Assembly (NCBI GenBank): GCA_013400975.1
Contig: WBMZ01011376.1
Coordinates: 106,265 to 170,264 of the forward strand
DNA: 64,000 nt
Source: Atrichornis clamosus
Taxonomy: Eukaryota; Chordata; Aves; Passeriformes; Menuridae
Reading direction: 5' to 3'
Shown piece after piece: positions 50,300-63,420 of the stretch. Made by a program: the position numbers and the translations under genes. The notes below the pieces were generated by a model that searched no databases, was not told the DNA's origin, and saw only the letters and a list, made by a program, of their open reading frames with translations. Within the stretch, counting starts at the first letter, position 1, and each line of letters starts with the position of its first letter.

Positions 50300-53283
50300 T
50301 GCTTCCCCTGCACCTTTCAGCTTTCCAGTCCTAACACATAAATCACTATGCAGACTTCAAACCCCAGATACAACATATTGGTAGGCTCTGCACAAAGACT
50401 GTGCTTAATCAGGAACCTGGTAGGACACAGAGTTTTAAATAGCAAAATCTACTCCTTAGCATTCGACCATCATAGTATCTGTGGAATGACAATTGAATAT
50501 CATTAAAAGTTTTAATTAAGTGCTAGCACACAACCCATCATCTTTATCCACAGCACAGAACACCCAGATGTTCTCAATTAGAATTAAGCACCCAAATGTA
50601 AATAAGGGTATCTTATTATAAAGAACAAGATATGTACAGCAATAAAGATCACAAGTCTAGTTTTAAAACGCCAGTTTCAGAAAAGAATTGTAGGTTTCTC
50701 CACTAGTACTGAAAGGGTGAGATCTTTCTCATACTGCAGTTTTGTTTGGATGTCTGTCAGCATTCTGTCAAAATGGTTTGGTTTCTCTACTCCTGAAAAA
50801 CAATTTGAGAGCATAGAAAATATTAGTTGAGAAGCAGGATAGGATGGATATATTTTAAAGCAAAGAGGCAGATGACCTTGTAGTAGAAATCTTTACTGAA
50901 AGAGCTGAAAAGAAGACTTAATATATTGTTAGGTGACCAGAAGCATTATAAAAACTCAAAAATAAAATCACCTTGAATTCAACTAATACTGTGCAAATCA
51001 GTACACAGGGTGGCTGCTACCAAAGTCTTTTTGATATCACATTGCTCTGAGTAAGCGGGTTTTACTCCAACTCTGCAAAATTATTACTGTTTTTCTTTTA
51101 AATCACTCTGAGTAGTTACTTTGCAAGTCTTCTGATTTTTGTTGATGTAGCTGTGTTTTCATAATTATCTCATTTGCCTTTTAGCAAGTACAACACATCT
51201 TCTGACTTGTCTAATGCTGGAGGTTTTGCTGACCATGTTCAAGATTCAACATTCTTGTTTTGTTCCTGCTTTCTCTGCAACATTTGTAAGAGATTCTCAA
51301 AAACTTGCAACTACAACCTTTTAGAGATATTCTAATTATTTTAAACTTTCTTCCAAACTCATTTTTAGAAGATTTAATGTAAATTGTCATTTTTGCATGC
51401 CAACTACAGTACTGTTACCTAAGAAGTAGAGAGTGATATTTTTAAAATTCCTTTAGTTCTTTGCTTACTTTTAAACTTCTATTTCAGTACTGCTTGTTTC
51501 TTCCAGATTTATTTTCTCTTAGAAGTCCAACAAACTATTAAACCACAACAGTAAACCACAAAACCCACATTTTATGAGATGAATAAGTACTTTGGGATCT
51601 GTGAAATATTTTCCCATTTTCAGCAAAAATCAGTTACAGGTCATCATGTCTTTTAATGTACAACCTTTTGAACTTGGGTGCATTTGATTGAACAGTTACC
51701 ATCACCTACAGTCTTCCCTTCTACAAAAAGCTCTTCCCCCATAACAGGCAAGAAAAGCAACCCTGTAAAACTCAAATGACACCGTTCAGAGTCTGCTGTA
51801 GCTGATTAATTCACGAGCACACACAATACCACAGATAGTACCTCAGGTAGGGAACAGAGGGAGCTGAAGAGCTGACAAGAAAATTAACCTTCTTCAGACA
51901 CAAAGACGTGGCGAAGGGTCAGCTTTAAGCAGCGTAGGTAAAACTGACAGAACCTGCCAGATCTTTTGTATTTTTTTTAATAAAAATCCAAACACAAGCT
52001 CTGTTTCCTTTGAGAAGAGGAACAAGGCATACAGGGATGTTCCTCCAGCAAATACCTCTGGCTCCTTATCAGAAGCAGATACCCTGTGTCACAGCCTCTA
52101 GGGTCCCATTCAAAAGAAACTATTAACATCCTTTGTGCATTGTTTTTTTCTTATTTTCCTTTACTTATTTTCCTTCTATTTTCCATCAAAGAAAAAACAT
52201 CCTAGGGAACAATACCCTGCAAGGGTGAGTCTGCATGTTTGCTAGCTTCAGCTCTCAGAGAAAGGTAAAAGATTTGGGATTTTTTTTTTCCTTTAAATTT
52301 TAGAGCTGCTTGTTTTTTGCCCTTCCAAAGAGCAGATTTCAATTTTTTAAATCTTAGAGTTATTAACAGGAAATAGTATTGCAGAAACAGGTTGTCTGTA
52401 GTAGATATGAAATCTCTCTCTGGAGATACTCATAACCAAATGAGGGCTCCTTTCCCTGAACCAGTTGTTCTGTAAGGACTGAACAGAGGGAATGAATACA
52501 TACCCAGAATATCTATAGTTTTCCCTTCAAGAACTGTGGCCAATATTGAACATAGTGATTAAAGTTATAACCAAGGCAAAAGCGTTTTCAATAGAATGAA
52601 AAATTTATTATCATGTTTTTTAACTTGCAGCCTTATTTCATTTCAGGTATTTTTAGTTTTGGGGGCTAGGATGTGTTCTGATGTCACTGCTACATTATAC
52701 TTCCCTGCTTTTCAGGATTATCCTTCAGTTCAATCCAAATATTTTGTTCTGTTTTCCTTTTTGAATTACAACTAAGTGTTCTGATATGTTCAACTGAAAC
52801 ACTCTGAGGCACCTAACACCTACACAAAGTATTGGTACTAAAGACACACAAAAGTTTATGGTCCTCATTCTTAATATTGTGCCGTCCAGTTTCAAAATAT
52901 GTGTTGCTGTTTTATTTGGGCATACATTTTTGTTCCTAGCAATACTTACCTACTGTTTCTATTCAGTTATTCACTTACCTTATCTGCACTTCACTTGTAT
53001 TGTTTTCCTGTTGACCTGCTGCCATTGTAAATAATTCCCAATAAGTAAAAGTGTAAAGATGAAAGGGGTCTAGGAAAAAGGAAATACCAGCTCTAAGTCT
53101 AGGAGCCTCACTACAATATTGCTGTACTAGTTGCCTGTTTTAAAGTGAAGATAAGATGCCCTTTTCTTCCTCCCTTCTTCTTTCTGTCCTGCTTTAAAGG
53201 TAAACTCTTTGTGTTCTAGACATCATTTTTTATACATATTTTTATATATATGCAAACATAGATACATATTCAATCTAGTTGAA
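50300..53283. other. Unique non-coding DNA
   Basis: A+T-rich sequence with T-rich and A-rich runs (for example 52278-52289) but no gene or repeat family recognised. No open frame of notable length. Confidence 0.6.
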
Positions 53284-53374
53284 GGTGTGCCTACTCATTG
53301 CAGAGAGGGTTGGATTGGGTGACTGGATGACCTTTAAAGGTCCCATCCAACCCAAACTGTTCTATGATTTTATG
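53284..53374 (+). mobile_element. CR1 LINE 3' terminal fragment
   Basis: About 90 bp: 'ggtgtgcctactcattgcag', 'agggttggattgggtgactg', 'gatgacctttaaaggtccca', 'tccaacccaaactg' and 'ttctatgattttatg'. This is the standard CR1 end with low divergence and one short duplication-like insertion ('gggtgactg'). The upstream part is missing because of normal 5' truncation. Confidence 0.92.
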
Positions 53375-55030
53375 CTGTGTTTGGATATCACTTCTTACAG
53401 CTCATTACTCCCAGATAGAGCCAGCACACTTCTGCAACATCATTAAGGCAAAAAGAAGTCACCTGATGCCTTCCAAGTGTTATTTTTCTGAATTGCACAG
53501 AGAAATGGGTCTAGATTAATCAAGTTTAATGTGTTAAGTTGATGTTTACATCATCAAATAGCCTTTTCCCATTCTTTTTTTTCCCATCACCGATGTACAC
53601 AACACAAATCACCGATTTATTTTCAGTATGTAACAGCACATAGACTGAGATAGGGCTAGCTAGATCCAATTGGTGAGCTACAAAATTCTATTGTTATGCA
53701 TAATTTCTTCTTGCAGCCCTTCCTAGATCTCAGTTAAGAAATGTCAAAGAATTTGCTGTGAAACAGCTTAATCCACCACTTAAGGAAAGCAATGGAAAAG
53801 GAAGAAATAATTAAGCTGCAAAACAGGATACAAACACACAATTAGCTAAAAATACCAACATGCATTTGGAAACAGTGTTCTTTTCACATTTACTCCTCGC
53901 TTATAACAATACCAACATTTTCCTCCTGCAAATATTGACCTACACAGATACAAAACTTGTATTTCTGCAATAAGCAGAAATCCCCCACATACTCGAATTA
54001 CCCACAAGATGGCAGAATAACCTGACCAAACCCACTATCGGTACAACCAGTCTTCCCCTGACTACAGACACAGCTCTCAGATGATGGTATTTCCTCAGAT
54101 CCAGACAAAACCATCACCATTCAGCAACTGACTGAGCCGTATTGAACCATTGTATCTTGAGTTCTCATGCAGAGTTGGCGAACCCTTTTTTCCTCAAATT
54201 TAAAAATCATCCAGGGGGGAGGGAAAATTAAATAAAACCAATACCAAACAATTAAGAAAATAAGAACAAGATTATGACCTATTATCTGCAAAGGTTTTCA
54301 CACAAGAAATACTTCACAAAATAAATATCAATCCTCCCTCTATTCTCCTTATTTAATCCATAGCATTTCCATGCAATAGATGGCCCCAGGCCTAAAAATA
54401 CTACAATTTCAGAGGTTGTTAAGTCTCTGAGAATTACCTGCTCTACAGCAAATGAGCAGCAGAGTGGCAAAAGTTCCACTCTATTCACGGCAAAGTGGTT
54501 TTCTTGCCATTCAAAACTAAACTGTCAGTGGAACACAAAAGTGTCCAATTAAAAAAATTAAAATTATAAAATACAAGCTAGCAATATTTCCATAGTATGA
54601 TAACAGCAGACTCTTACAACTAATTTGCCAGTAAAGGATCAGACAGGAGAACAGATGGAATATCTGCTGAAATATGTAGCTTTGCACATCAATCAAGTGT
54701 ATACCATCCCAGCTGGTGTAAACCCAGCTCGGATTGGATCATAAGCCTCTATATTAATGGTAAAAACACTGAAATAGGACAGTGAATGCACCTGGATTTG
54801 GACTTTGAATGAACTAGTATGCTTATACTCTTTTTGCCCCTGCATGTCTTGCTAAATTTGAATCCCTCTTACATAAGAATAGAACTGCAAACTAGCACAA
54901 TTTAAACTACTTTGGCATATGTCCTTGTTAAGCAGATTAATAGCCTAATTCCCTGTTATCTGCTCTGGCTAACTACTAGTTTCCAGGTGTTACAGATTTC
55001 TGTTCTATAATGTAGAACACACACTGAAAC

Positions 55031-55069
55031 TATATATGTGTATGTGTATAGAAATATATATAAATAAAT
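55031..55069. repeat. TA/TG-rich microsatellite
   Basis: Alternating 'tatatatgtgtatgtgtata' followed by 'aatatatataaataaat'. Imperfect and short. Confidence 0.8.
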
Positions 55070-58000
55070 CTCATTTTTTCATAAAGATCTGTAAGAGCTA
55101 TCATATTTCCTAACTCTCTACTATAAGAGAGCAGAAATTCCTAGAAAGATTTTTGCCATAGGTTTTTCTCACCATTAAAATTGCCCAGTAACTTATACAC
55201 AATAGCCTAGATGTAGTGAGACTTTTAGATCTCTGAGGGAAAAAGACATAGAACACCTGTGTTTATGTAACTGAGTAGTATTGAACCGTTTTTGTTTTCC
55301 CTGTACTTTAACCATTTAGGTTTTTCCTGTATATGGCAGGAGAGGAATACAGGAGTGACTAAAGAACTCTCTAATTTGGGAGAAAAAACAAAATATCAAA
55401 TATTTAATGTTAAGGAAAAAACCCTCTCCAGGACACTTTATTACAACTCTTTTGCTGTTAGTAGTACTCTTGTTCCTGTTCTGCAAATGCATGGCAGGTT
55501 TTTAAGTTGATGAATTAACATTTGCAGGCACATCTGCTCAAGATAATAATTTGGGACTGTAACCTCTATAGATTTAGGACTAAGTTTTTTCAGTGTACTT
55601 GTGGCACTAAATCTGTTATCATTATGGAAAGCAGGAAGTGCTAAAATTGAGTACTTTGGGAATGGCTTGCTTCTCCTTATTCCTACAGAACCAAAGGGTT
55701 TTACTGCACTTAAAATCTCCCACCTCTGAGATTTAAGGAAGTTCATAATGAAAATGAGATTCATATTCCTTAAGTTCTCCGAGAAGGCTTGATTTCTAAT
55801 TAAACCCTGACATCTGACTTTCCTACAAGGAAAAAAAAAGTATCAAAATTATTACTTTTGTTCCAAATTCAGGCTCAGCAAATATATTGAAAACTCTGGA
55901 AGAGCCCAAGGTTACTTTGTGCCTATAGCCATAGCTGTTCCTTTGTCAGCAGTCAGCTTCTGTGCCCCTTCATCTGTGCCCCCTCCTTCTCCTGTGCCTC
56001 TCAGCTAGAACTAGAACTAAGAATTATTCCTAATTGAGTCACAACTGACCTTGAAATTATTTTGCTTAAGGTTCTGCCTTCTCAAGGATAATAGTTGGCT
56101 GCACTTGACAATCTCTACGCAAATGCTTTAATTCTATATTATTTCCAGCTCTTTACAAAGCAGCACAGACCACTACCCTGACTGGAAAGACATGACTGGT
56201 TTTGCAGCAAATCATTCACTTTCTAGCCCATGCACACTACAAGAACCTGAGAAATTCGCCAGATTTCCTCCACTTACCTCTCATGTTGACTTTATTTATT
56301 GACAAATCAGATCCTTTTTCCTCTTTCCAGACCTGTTCAGGATCAGTGATCCGAAAGGAAACATTATCATAAGGTAGCAATAGTCTCAATCTAAGTCATC
56401 TGGAGAAAAGAAATGTGATATTCACAACGTTACTGCCAATAATTAAGCCCCAAAGCAGCACTTCATTATTTTATTAAGGCCAAAATTTCTATCTGGCAAG
56501 GTTCCCACACGACTTCGACCATGCTGGATGTAGTAGTTGAGAGACATCATTCTGCTCCTAATGTAAATTATTTTGCTGGCAGCAAGCAGTCAAATGTATA
56601 GATTTCTTGTCAGAGATACAAAGAATACCAAAAACTGCAAACTAAAGCATGACTGATAGAGAAAGAATATGAGAAGATTAAAGATTTTCACAAAACTGCA
56701 TCTGATTTCTTTTTAAAAATTAAAGCACCATTCTCATCAAATGAAAGCCAAGTGACGGCTTTCTTTCTCCTGTACAGGAGCTGATCTTGTTGACTGAACT
56801 TGACTTTGTACTGTGCTGAGGAACAGACGAAACAATTTTACTAAAGTTAACTAGAGCCTGTACCAGTAATTAGGAACAAAATATCAACAGTAAATCTGAC
56901 AACACACACACAAATATCCACACCATAACTACTAAAGAAGTCACACAAACCTGGAAGGCCAAGATTGGGTTTGATCTCTCAGCTCCAAAACAACACTTTA
57001 GATGCAAGAATTCTCTAAAAACAGTTATTAGAGCACTAAGCTGAAATCAGTCTCTAGTGATGTGCACAGAGCATATATTAGCACAAGAAGAGTGAAAACA
57101 CTCTGAGGGGATGCAACTCAGTCTCCCTCAGCATCTGGCTGGGTGACAGATCTTTAAATAATGCTTATAAAATTCCCCTCAGCAATTTCTGCAACCCTTC
57201 TTGAGCATCTCCATCACTGTATTGGTACAGTACAAGACAAGAAAAAGCTCTGGCACTCTATAAGGTCTATCACTGGGAATATCACCATGGCCCAGGAGCT
57301 TCCACAGCCGACCCTTCCACAACAAGGGTAAGGCCCATACACAGGCCTTGAATGCAAAATATGCACCCACAGATATTATCATTCTCACCCTAGACATATC
57401 AACAGAACAGCAATAACAGCGTCCTTACTTTTAACTAATTAATATTTAATTTTTCTTTGAAAGAACTTAAGTTACATTCAGCAATTTCTTATTTGGAAAG
57501 AGTCTCTCTGCACCACTTTTTAATTAAATCCTGCACCTGATGGTCTTTGAGTGAAGGAGAAAGTGAGAGGCTACATTTGCCTTTCTTGCAGCTTAGCCAA
57601 AACTTCTGATCAACAGTTAATTCCCTCCTTTCTGTTCTTCTCTTGTTTCCAAGTGGTGAGTTTCTATTCCAGTTTGGAGTAGAAAGTAATCCTTAAAATT
57701 GGACTTCACACTTTTACTTTCCCATGTCATTCAACTTCTCCAGTCTTCAAGGTATTTCTGTAAAGCAGCACCATTCTCTATTGCATTAGTTATGATTTTC
57801 AAAACCCTCAAGTGAGTTACATCCAGAAAATAAATCTAAAAATTAAAATTCCTATTTCTACTAGGTATTAGAATTCACAGATCCAGTGCAACGTTGGGAG
57901 GGTCTTTTACACATAATGTTTTTCTTCTAGACAGTTCCTTGTTATGCCTCTTCCTCCCACAAGCAACAATCACCTATTTTATTCTCTGTATCACAGGGCT

Positions 58001-58555
58001 AGAAAATCTGCTTCTTTTGCCTTGCTAATATGCCACTCTGGTCTCAACTTTGATTAACATAATTAATTACTTAAGGCATTTTTCTTAGAATGAAATTGTT
58101 TTTAAACAGTGCTAAATATATTGGTACTTTAATGCATGTGAAAGAGGCTTGTGGGCTTGAAAGATTGTCCTTTTCCTACCTAGCTGTACTAACCTCTCTG
58201 CAATGTGGTACCTCATCTTTTCTTCGTGATATTATCAAAAGATGTCATTTGTACACTCCCCCCTTTTTTAACAAAAACTCATTCCTTGGATGAAAAGGCC
58301 CCCAAAGCCAGTGAAGTCAACTGTGACACTGGAAGAACGCAAGTGGGAAAATTATTACTCATTTCATTCTCTGCAGTTGTTCTATTGCCTGCCTCTACAT
58401 AGGCCTCAAAATTGATGTTCTTGGCATATAGCTACACTATACAGTGGTTCTGTTCTCAAAGCAAGCTAAATACGCTATCTTAACTTCCCGCTCTATGCCA
58501 TTTTTGGAGGTGAGGGTTATTATTCAACCAAAAACATTTCCCAGGTCAAATTTGC

Positions 58556-58688
58556 ACAGATATCAACACAAAGAAGGGCAGCAGCCCCAGGTGGGTGAGA
58601 AGAAACCATCTAGGAATAAGAGTGCAGATGAGAGAATTCTATGTAGTTGCCTTTGCTTCAGTGATCATCATATTATAAAATTATATTT
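58556..58688 (+). mobile_element. Possible eroded LINE endonuclease-domain trace
   Basis: In the frame open from 58444, the segment ends Cys-Leu-Cys-Phe-Ser-Asp-His-His-Ile-Ile-Lys. The motif Gly/Phe-x-Ser-Asp-His followed by hydrophobic residues is typical of the last part of CR1-like apurinic endonuclease domains, where the histidine is catalytic. The preceding DNA ('gcagccccaggtgggtgaga') does not align clearly. A five-residue motif is weak evidence. Confidence 0.25.
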
Positions 58689-59799
58689 TTAGAAATTCCT
58701 TCAGCAGTTCATTTGTTTCAGAATATGTATTGTTTCATTGTTGTTTTCATCTCTAGCTTCCATGTTTCATCAGGTATAGGGAATCAGTTTATTTTAGACA
58801 TCTTTGCTGAAGGAGCTGTGTTAGAAAGCACATTAATTTTTCATTTTTAATTATATTGGTAATTCTCTATAACAAATAACTGTTGGCACTGATCTTTGAA
58901 AGTTTTATTGGAATCTTCTTCTTATAAGTTATTTAACATCTGAAATAACATAATTCTTCAGGGGGTTTTTTCAAGATCCTAAATTTTTCCTATTTTAATA
59001 CTGCATGACTGGTCATACTTTTAAGTAAGACAACAGATTAAATGATCCATTTAATCTTGGATCACAGATTGTTCAACCAGACTTATAGCAACTATCTAGA
59101 TAGCTGTTTCTATTGAAAATATAGAATTTTGATGTCTTGTAATAAAACAGTAACAGAAGGAATTAAAATTATTGATTATACAAAAATGTGGATGCGTTAG
59201 CAGCAAAAAAGGTAATAGATTTAAAAATCCCAATAACTTCTTTCTAAATGCTCTAGAAAAAAGTACATGAGTAAAAAAGCATTTCTTTGTCTGTAAATCA
59301 TGCCATTTTCCTCTTCAAATTATATATATTTTTAAATCTGTTTTTGTTCAGTTACAGTGGTATTGGAAAGATGAAATTTGCCATATGGAAATCCTAAGTG
59401 AGTCATACAGGACAATGTAACAGTCTTGAACTGTTGGAAAAAAAGAAAATTCACAAACATCTTGCAATGTAGATTCATTAGAAAAGACGTACAATTCGTA
59501 GGTCTTCTAATGACTCCCTTTTTAGGATTTCAGCTGTGTATTCTTTAAGCTTTGATTTGGAAACTTTGTTTTTCAAAGCAATGCTGAATCACACCTGAAG
59601 AATTTGATGAGAAAAGAACCTTGTGTAATCCACCAATAAAGGCAGTGTGTGTTGGGCATTTATTTTTATCATAGACACACAAACTCTATTTATTTAATGT
59701 GGCCGTCTCTGACCCAGCTTGAGTGGATGAGGGTCATTACCTCATGACACTGAACAATCAGTTATACCTCGGAACTCATTTTTACTGGAGTGCAAAAGG

Positions 59800-59850
59800 A
59801 CTGAGATCTCAGTTGACTTCAGAAGGAGCCTATTGGGAGATTATTCTAGT
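59800..59850. repeat. Possible trace of an ancient amniote repeat
   Basis: 'tctcagttgacttcagaagg' followed by 'agcc' resembles the half-palindrome TCCCATTGACTTCAATGGGAGC of an old amniote repeat. Only about 25 bases support this. Confidence 0.28.
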
Positions 59851-60284
59851 TCTTCCAAGATGTTTACTACAGCATAAAAACTATGTTTGCATGATGCATT
59901 TACTTATTTTGAGAATATTTTACAACTTCATTCATGCTGCTATGGTAGCATCCCACTCCTCTCATGCATTCCTGCATCAGGGACAGGAAAATGGGACAAA
60001 CATGTCTCTGCTGAATATTAGCAAAGTGCTAGAGATGTTCTGCAGTAAGATGCTAATATGGAAGAAAAAGATAACTGGATATGAAGAAAAAAACATTCCT
60101 TTGAAAAGCTACTTGTTGATATGAAATCTCAGCCATGAGGAGGCTTTAAACCAGGACCCTGCTGGGAAAGGTTTTGGCACATTTGAGTCTTTCTTGGTAC
60201 AGCAAATTGAAATAGAACGTAATGTGAAAATTTTTCCATCTCTAGATTTTTGAGTTTCAGGTGCAACATTGGTTTCATATGGCT

Positions 60285-60515
60285 TCACACCCTTCCCCAG
60301 CTCCGTTGCCCTTCTCTTTGGACTTGCTCCAGCCACTTAATGTCTTTCTTGTAGTGAGGGGCCCAGAACTGGACACAGCACTGGAGGTGTGGCCTCACCA
60401 GTGCTCAGTACAGGGGGACAATCTCTGCCCTGGCCCTGCTGGCCGTTCTATTTCTGATAGAAACCAGGATGTCCTTGGCCTTCTTGGCCACCTGGGCACA
60501 TGCACTGGCTCACTA
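60285..60515 (-). mobile_element. CR1 LINE internal 3' fragment
   Basis: This is the complement of the CR1 region just upstream of the terminal block: 'gttgcccttctctttggact', 'tgctccagccacttaatgtc', 'tttcttgtagtgaggggccc', 'agaactggacacagcactgg', 'gtgtggcctcaccagtgctc', 'agtacagggggacaatctct' and 'ggccttcttggccacctggg'. Similarity is high. The terminal octamers are absent at its left end, so it is a fragment separated from its own 3' end by deletion or rearrangement. Unlike the other copies, the 3' end itself is missing. Confidence 0.95.
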
Positions 60516-63259
60516 AGAACTGAAGATCTTTCTTATATCACCTATACTGACATATTTATCTGCTACTTGGTCAAGTTGCTTAAACTTTTGGTTTCCCATT
60601 TTATGCATCTGTGAAGTAGGGCACAGAATCTCACAGGGATGCAGAGAGATTTTATTGTATGAATATTTTAAAAGCTTTTTAACATTCTTGGGTTGAAAAC
60701 AAATCATTACAAACAGTCATTTAATTGCTTAAATACTCAAATTTGGTATCCTTGGTGCTACAAGTAAACATTTTGTTATTGAATTATTCAAAAAATGTTT
60801 TATGTGCAATAAATCTTGAGTCAACAGACCCCAAGTTTATGGTGTTGGGTTTTTTTCTTCTTTAGCAACAGTACGTATTGTCATTTTCAAGGTGAAATCA
60901 ATGGGCTAAATGCAAAGGTCAGATACATAAAAGTTTTTCTGAAACCATCCATTGTGAACTCTGATTCTGAACTGAATTTCACCTATCAACCCTATTAAAT
61001 GTTCTAAGTGACTTGAATTTCACTGATTACAACCAGGAAGGAAAAGAGTTCAGGTAACAGAAGAAAAAAAGACATTGCATGAGATGGCAAAGTTTTCTTG
61101 GTGCCTTTTCAGAAATTTTTCACAGGGCTTGATTCTTTTAAAGCAAGCAAGCAACCAACAAACCAAACCACATATGAGGTTTTCTATATGCAGAAAGAGA
61201 TTAAACCAAAAATTCATTTTGCCTACCACAATAAAAGAGAAGGAAAAAACACAAAGCAAAGTCAGAGAGAGAGTCAGGGAGAACTGATTAATTAGGTGGA
61301 CACAAAAACTGGAAGCTCTATTCTTTTCAAATAGGAAATGTATATTTATAGAATAAGAATATCACAAGGATGAATGATAATCACATTTTTACGGTGTCTT
61401 GAGATTCAGGTTATTAAGCAAAGTATCATTTATACATGTAACCTTGCTTGCTGTTAAGTGAACTGCTAATTTGTCAACCCTATTTTGGAGGAAGACAATG
61501 GGAATGCATAGCTCAGTTCCTTACAGGACTGCATATTAATCACATAAATTTTGTAATGTGTAACAACAAATGTCCTTCAGCTGCACATGGGGTTGTTTGG
61601 GGCTATATTCCTTATCTTGGAAAGACTTTTAGAACATCTGTTTGACTACAGATAACTCTCCAGGGGAAATAAGGTGGCAAGGGGAAGGCAAAGCATGCAC
61701 ACAAATGGAAGCACTGTGAACCATTCTCAGTGGGGGCTTATGGAACTTATTAAAAATACACAAAACATCTGAGGAGAACAAAAATAAAGAGCACAAGTTG
61801 CAGGACCAGGTTTGAGGTGTCACCAGGAATTTCCTTGGCAGTTACACGTGCAGATCCAACCCCAACCTCTCTGTAAACAGTCCCTTAATATAGAAGTAGT
61901 TTAGTTTTACAGACCCGAAGTCAATTTCATGTTTATATGCTCTATAAAACACAGTTGCTGTAGAGACTTCGAAAGTTCTCTGTAGGGGGAATTCTCTTAG
62001 AGGAGGAGGAGAGAGAATTTTCCTGGTCAAAGCTGGAGAATTTCCTTTTAGCTTTAGATTACCAGAGGTTGTACTGAATTCCTTTCCCTCTATCTCATCT
62101 CTAGCTTCAGAGATCAGAAGTTTGAGCAGGTCCAACACATGACATATCCTACCAGCCAGAAAAAAACTTGAAACCAGTAAAATACTAACCCTGGGATCAA
62201 ATTCTCCGACCTAAATTCAGTCATAGAAACAGCTAATACATTAAATTCATATATTTATATATTTTGCATATTAGTCTCCATGAGTCTTCTACACATAGTT
62301 GAGCACTGTACTGTGGCAATACTTAACAGGTCTGAGGAGACACAAAGTGTGTATGAGGAAGAGATTAAATTTCCCTGAGCTTTTGTAAATCGAAAAAAGT
62401 TAGTCCAAACAACCTTCAGCTGAGGTTTGAGCTAGACACGCCCATGCAGTGTGGCACCATTTGGAAGAAATATGGTTTTGCAGCTGAGAAAAATCCACTC
62501 TGGAGAAAAGTTACAGAGGTGAGTTTGAATTTCACCTGTGTAATTTTGCCTGTAATTAGGACTAGAAATTACATCTCAAAACCAGTCTAAAAAGCTGGTC
62601 CCTACTGTTTTATGGCTTCCTGGTCCTGGTTCCTAGACAAGATCTACATGTCTAGTATTTGCAGGTGTATTCATGCCCTGAATGTAACAAAATTCCTCCC
62701 CTCATTTAGTTTCTTTCATTTTTAATACCAGAGGAGATAATCCAGCTCCATGGTTTATCACTGCTTTTGTTTGTGGAGATTTCCAGTCATCATAGAAGTT
62801 GGCACTACAATATAGAGTGAATTTCACTGATGTTTTCCATGTATTGTCTTTAGGAATATAGTAGCTAGATATTTTATCTATTTTGTAAGAAACACAGTAA
62901 TAATGGTGAGACAATGCTCAATTTTATTGGTATTTCAAAACATAAAAGTTGAAAAATAATAAATTAATCAAAAGTCTGGCTAAGAAAATTGGACAGAAAA
63001 GGGGAAACTGTGGCCACCTGTAATGACAACATAACTGGAATTTCCCCATGCAAGAGACTTAGAAAATAGTTGTAAATGCCCTTTACATTTTTTAACATAC
63101 AATGCCAAGAAAAGAAAATATATTCTGTATAGTTGAAAATAAGTTGGAAAAAAAGTTGAGATTGCATCCATTTCAATGCATTTGTTGACCATTTCTGTGA
63201 AAAGTGAATTTGACTTGAGCAACCTCAGGAGCACTGAGAAGGTCCCTGGGAAGCCATGA
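60516..63259. other. Unique non-coding DNA
   Basis: A+T-rich, no repeat recognised. The plus-strand interval 62420-62518 has splice-like ends and an open frame (see findings). The minus-strand frame at 61842-62138 (98 codons) has no known motif. Confidence 0.55.
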
Positions 63260-63395
63260 GCTGTGGGCTGCAGCATATTTAGGAGCTTTAGGCTGTGTGA
63301 ACTGGGTTATTTGGTTCATCAGAGAGGCTGTGGGCTGCAGCATATTTAGGAGCTTTAGGCTGTGTGAACTGGGTTATTTGGTTCATCAGAGAGGC
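63260..63395. repeat. Perfect 67-bp tandem duplication, two copies
   Basis: Copy one is 63260-63326 and copy two is 63327-63393. They are identical at all 67 positions, with two further matching bases. The unit starts 'gctgtgggctgcagcata' and ends 'ttggttcatcagagag'. It lies 26 bases before a CR1 tail and about 350 bases before a CpG island. As at 2854, perfect identity means it is young, polymorphic or an assembly artefact. Confidence 0.95.
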
Positions 63396-63420
63396 GGTGG
63401 CACTCATAAATGCAAAAGGA

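Larger units (their letters stand above)
53375..60284. other. Unique non-coding DNA
   Basis: A+T-rich with no gene recognised. A TA/TG microsatellite-like stretch is at 55031-55069. A weak LINE-like trace is at 58556-58688, and an old-repeat trace at 59800-59850. The minus-strand frame at 55441-55764 (107 codons) and the plus-strand frame at 59723-60124 (133 codons) show no motif I recognise. Confidence 0.55.

Noticed and set aside
60261..60614. Plus-strand open frame of 117 codons
   Set aside because: It covers the antisense strand of a CR1 fragment.
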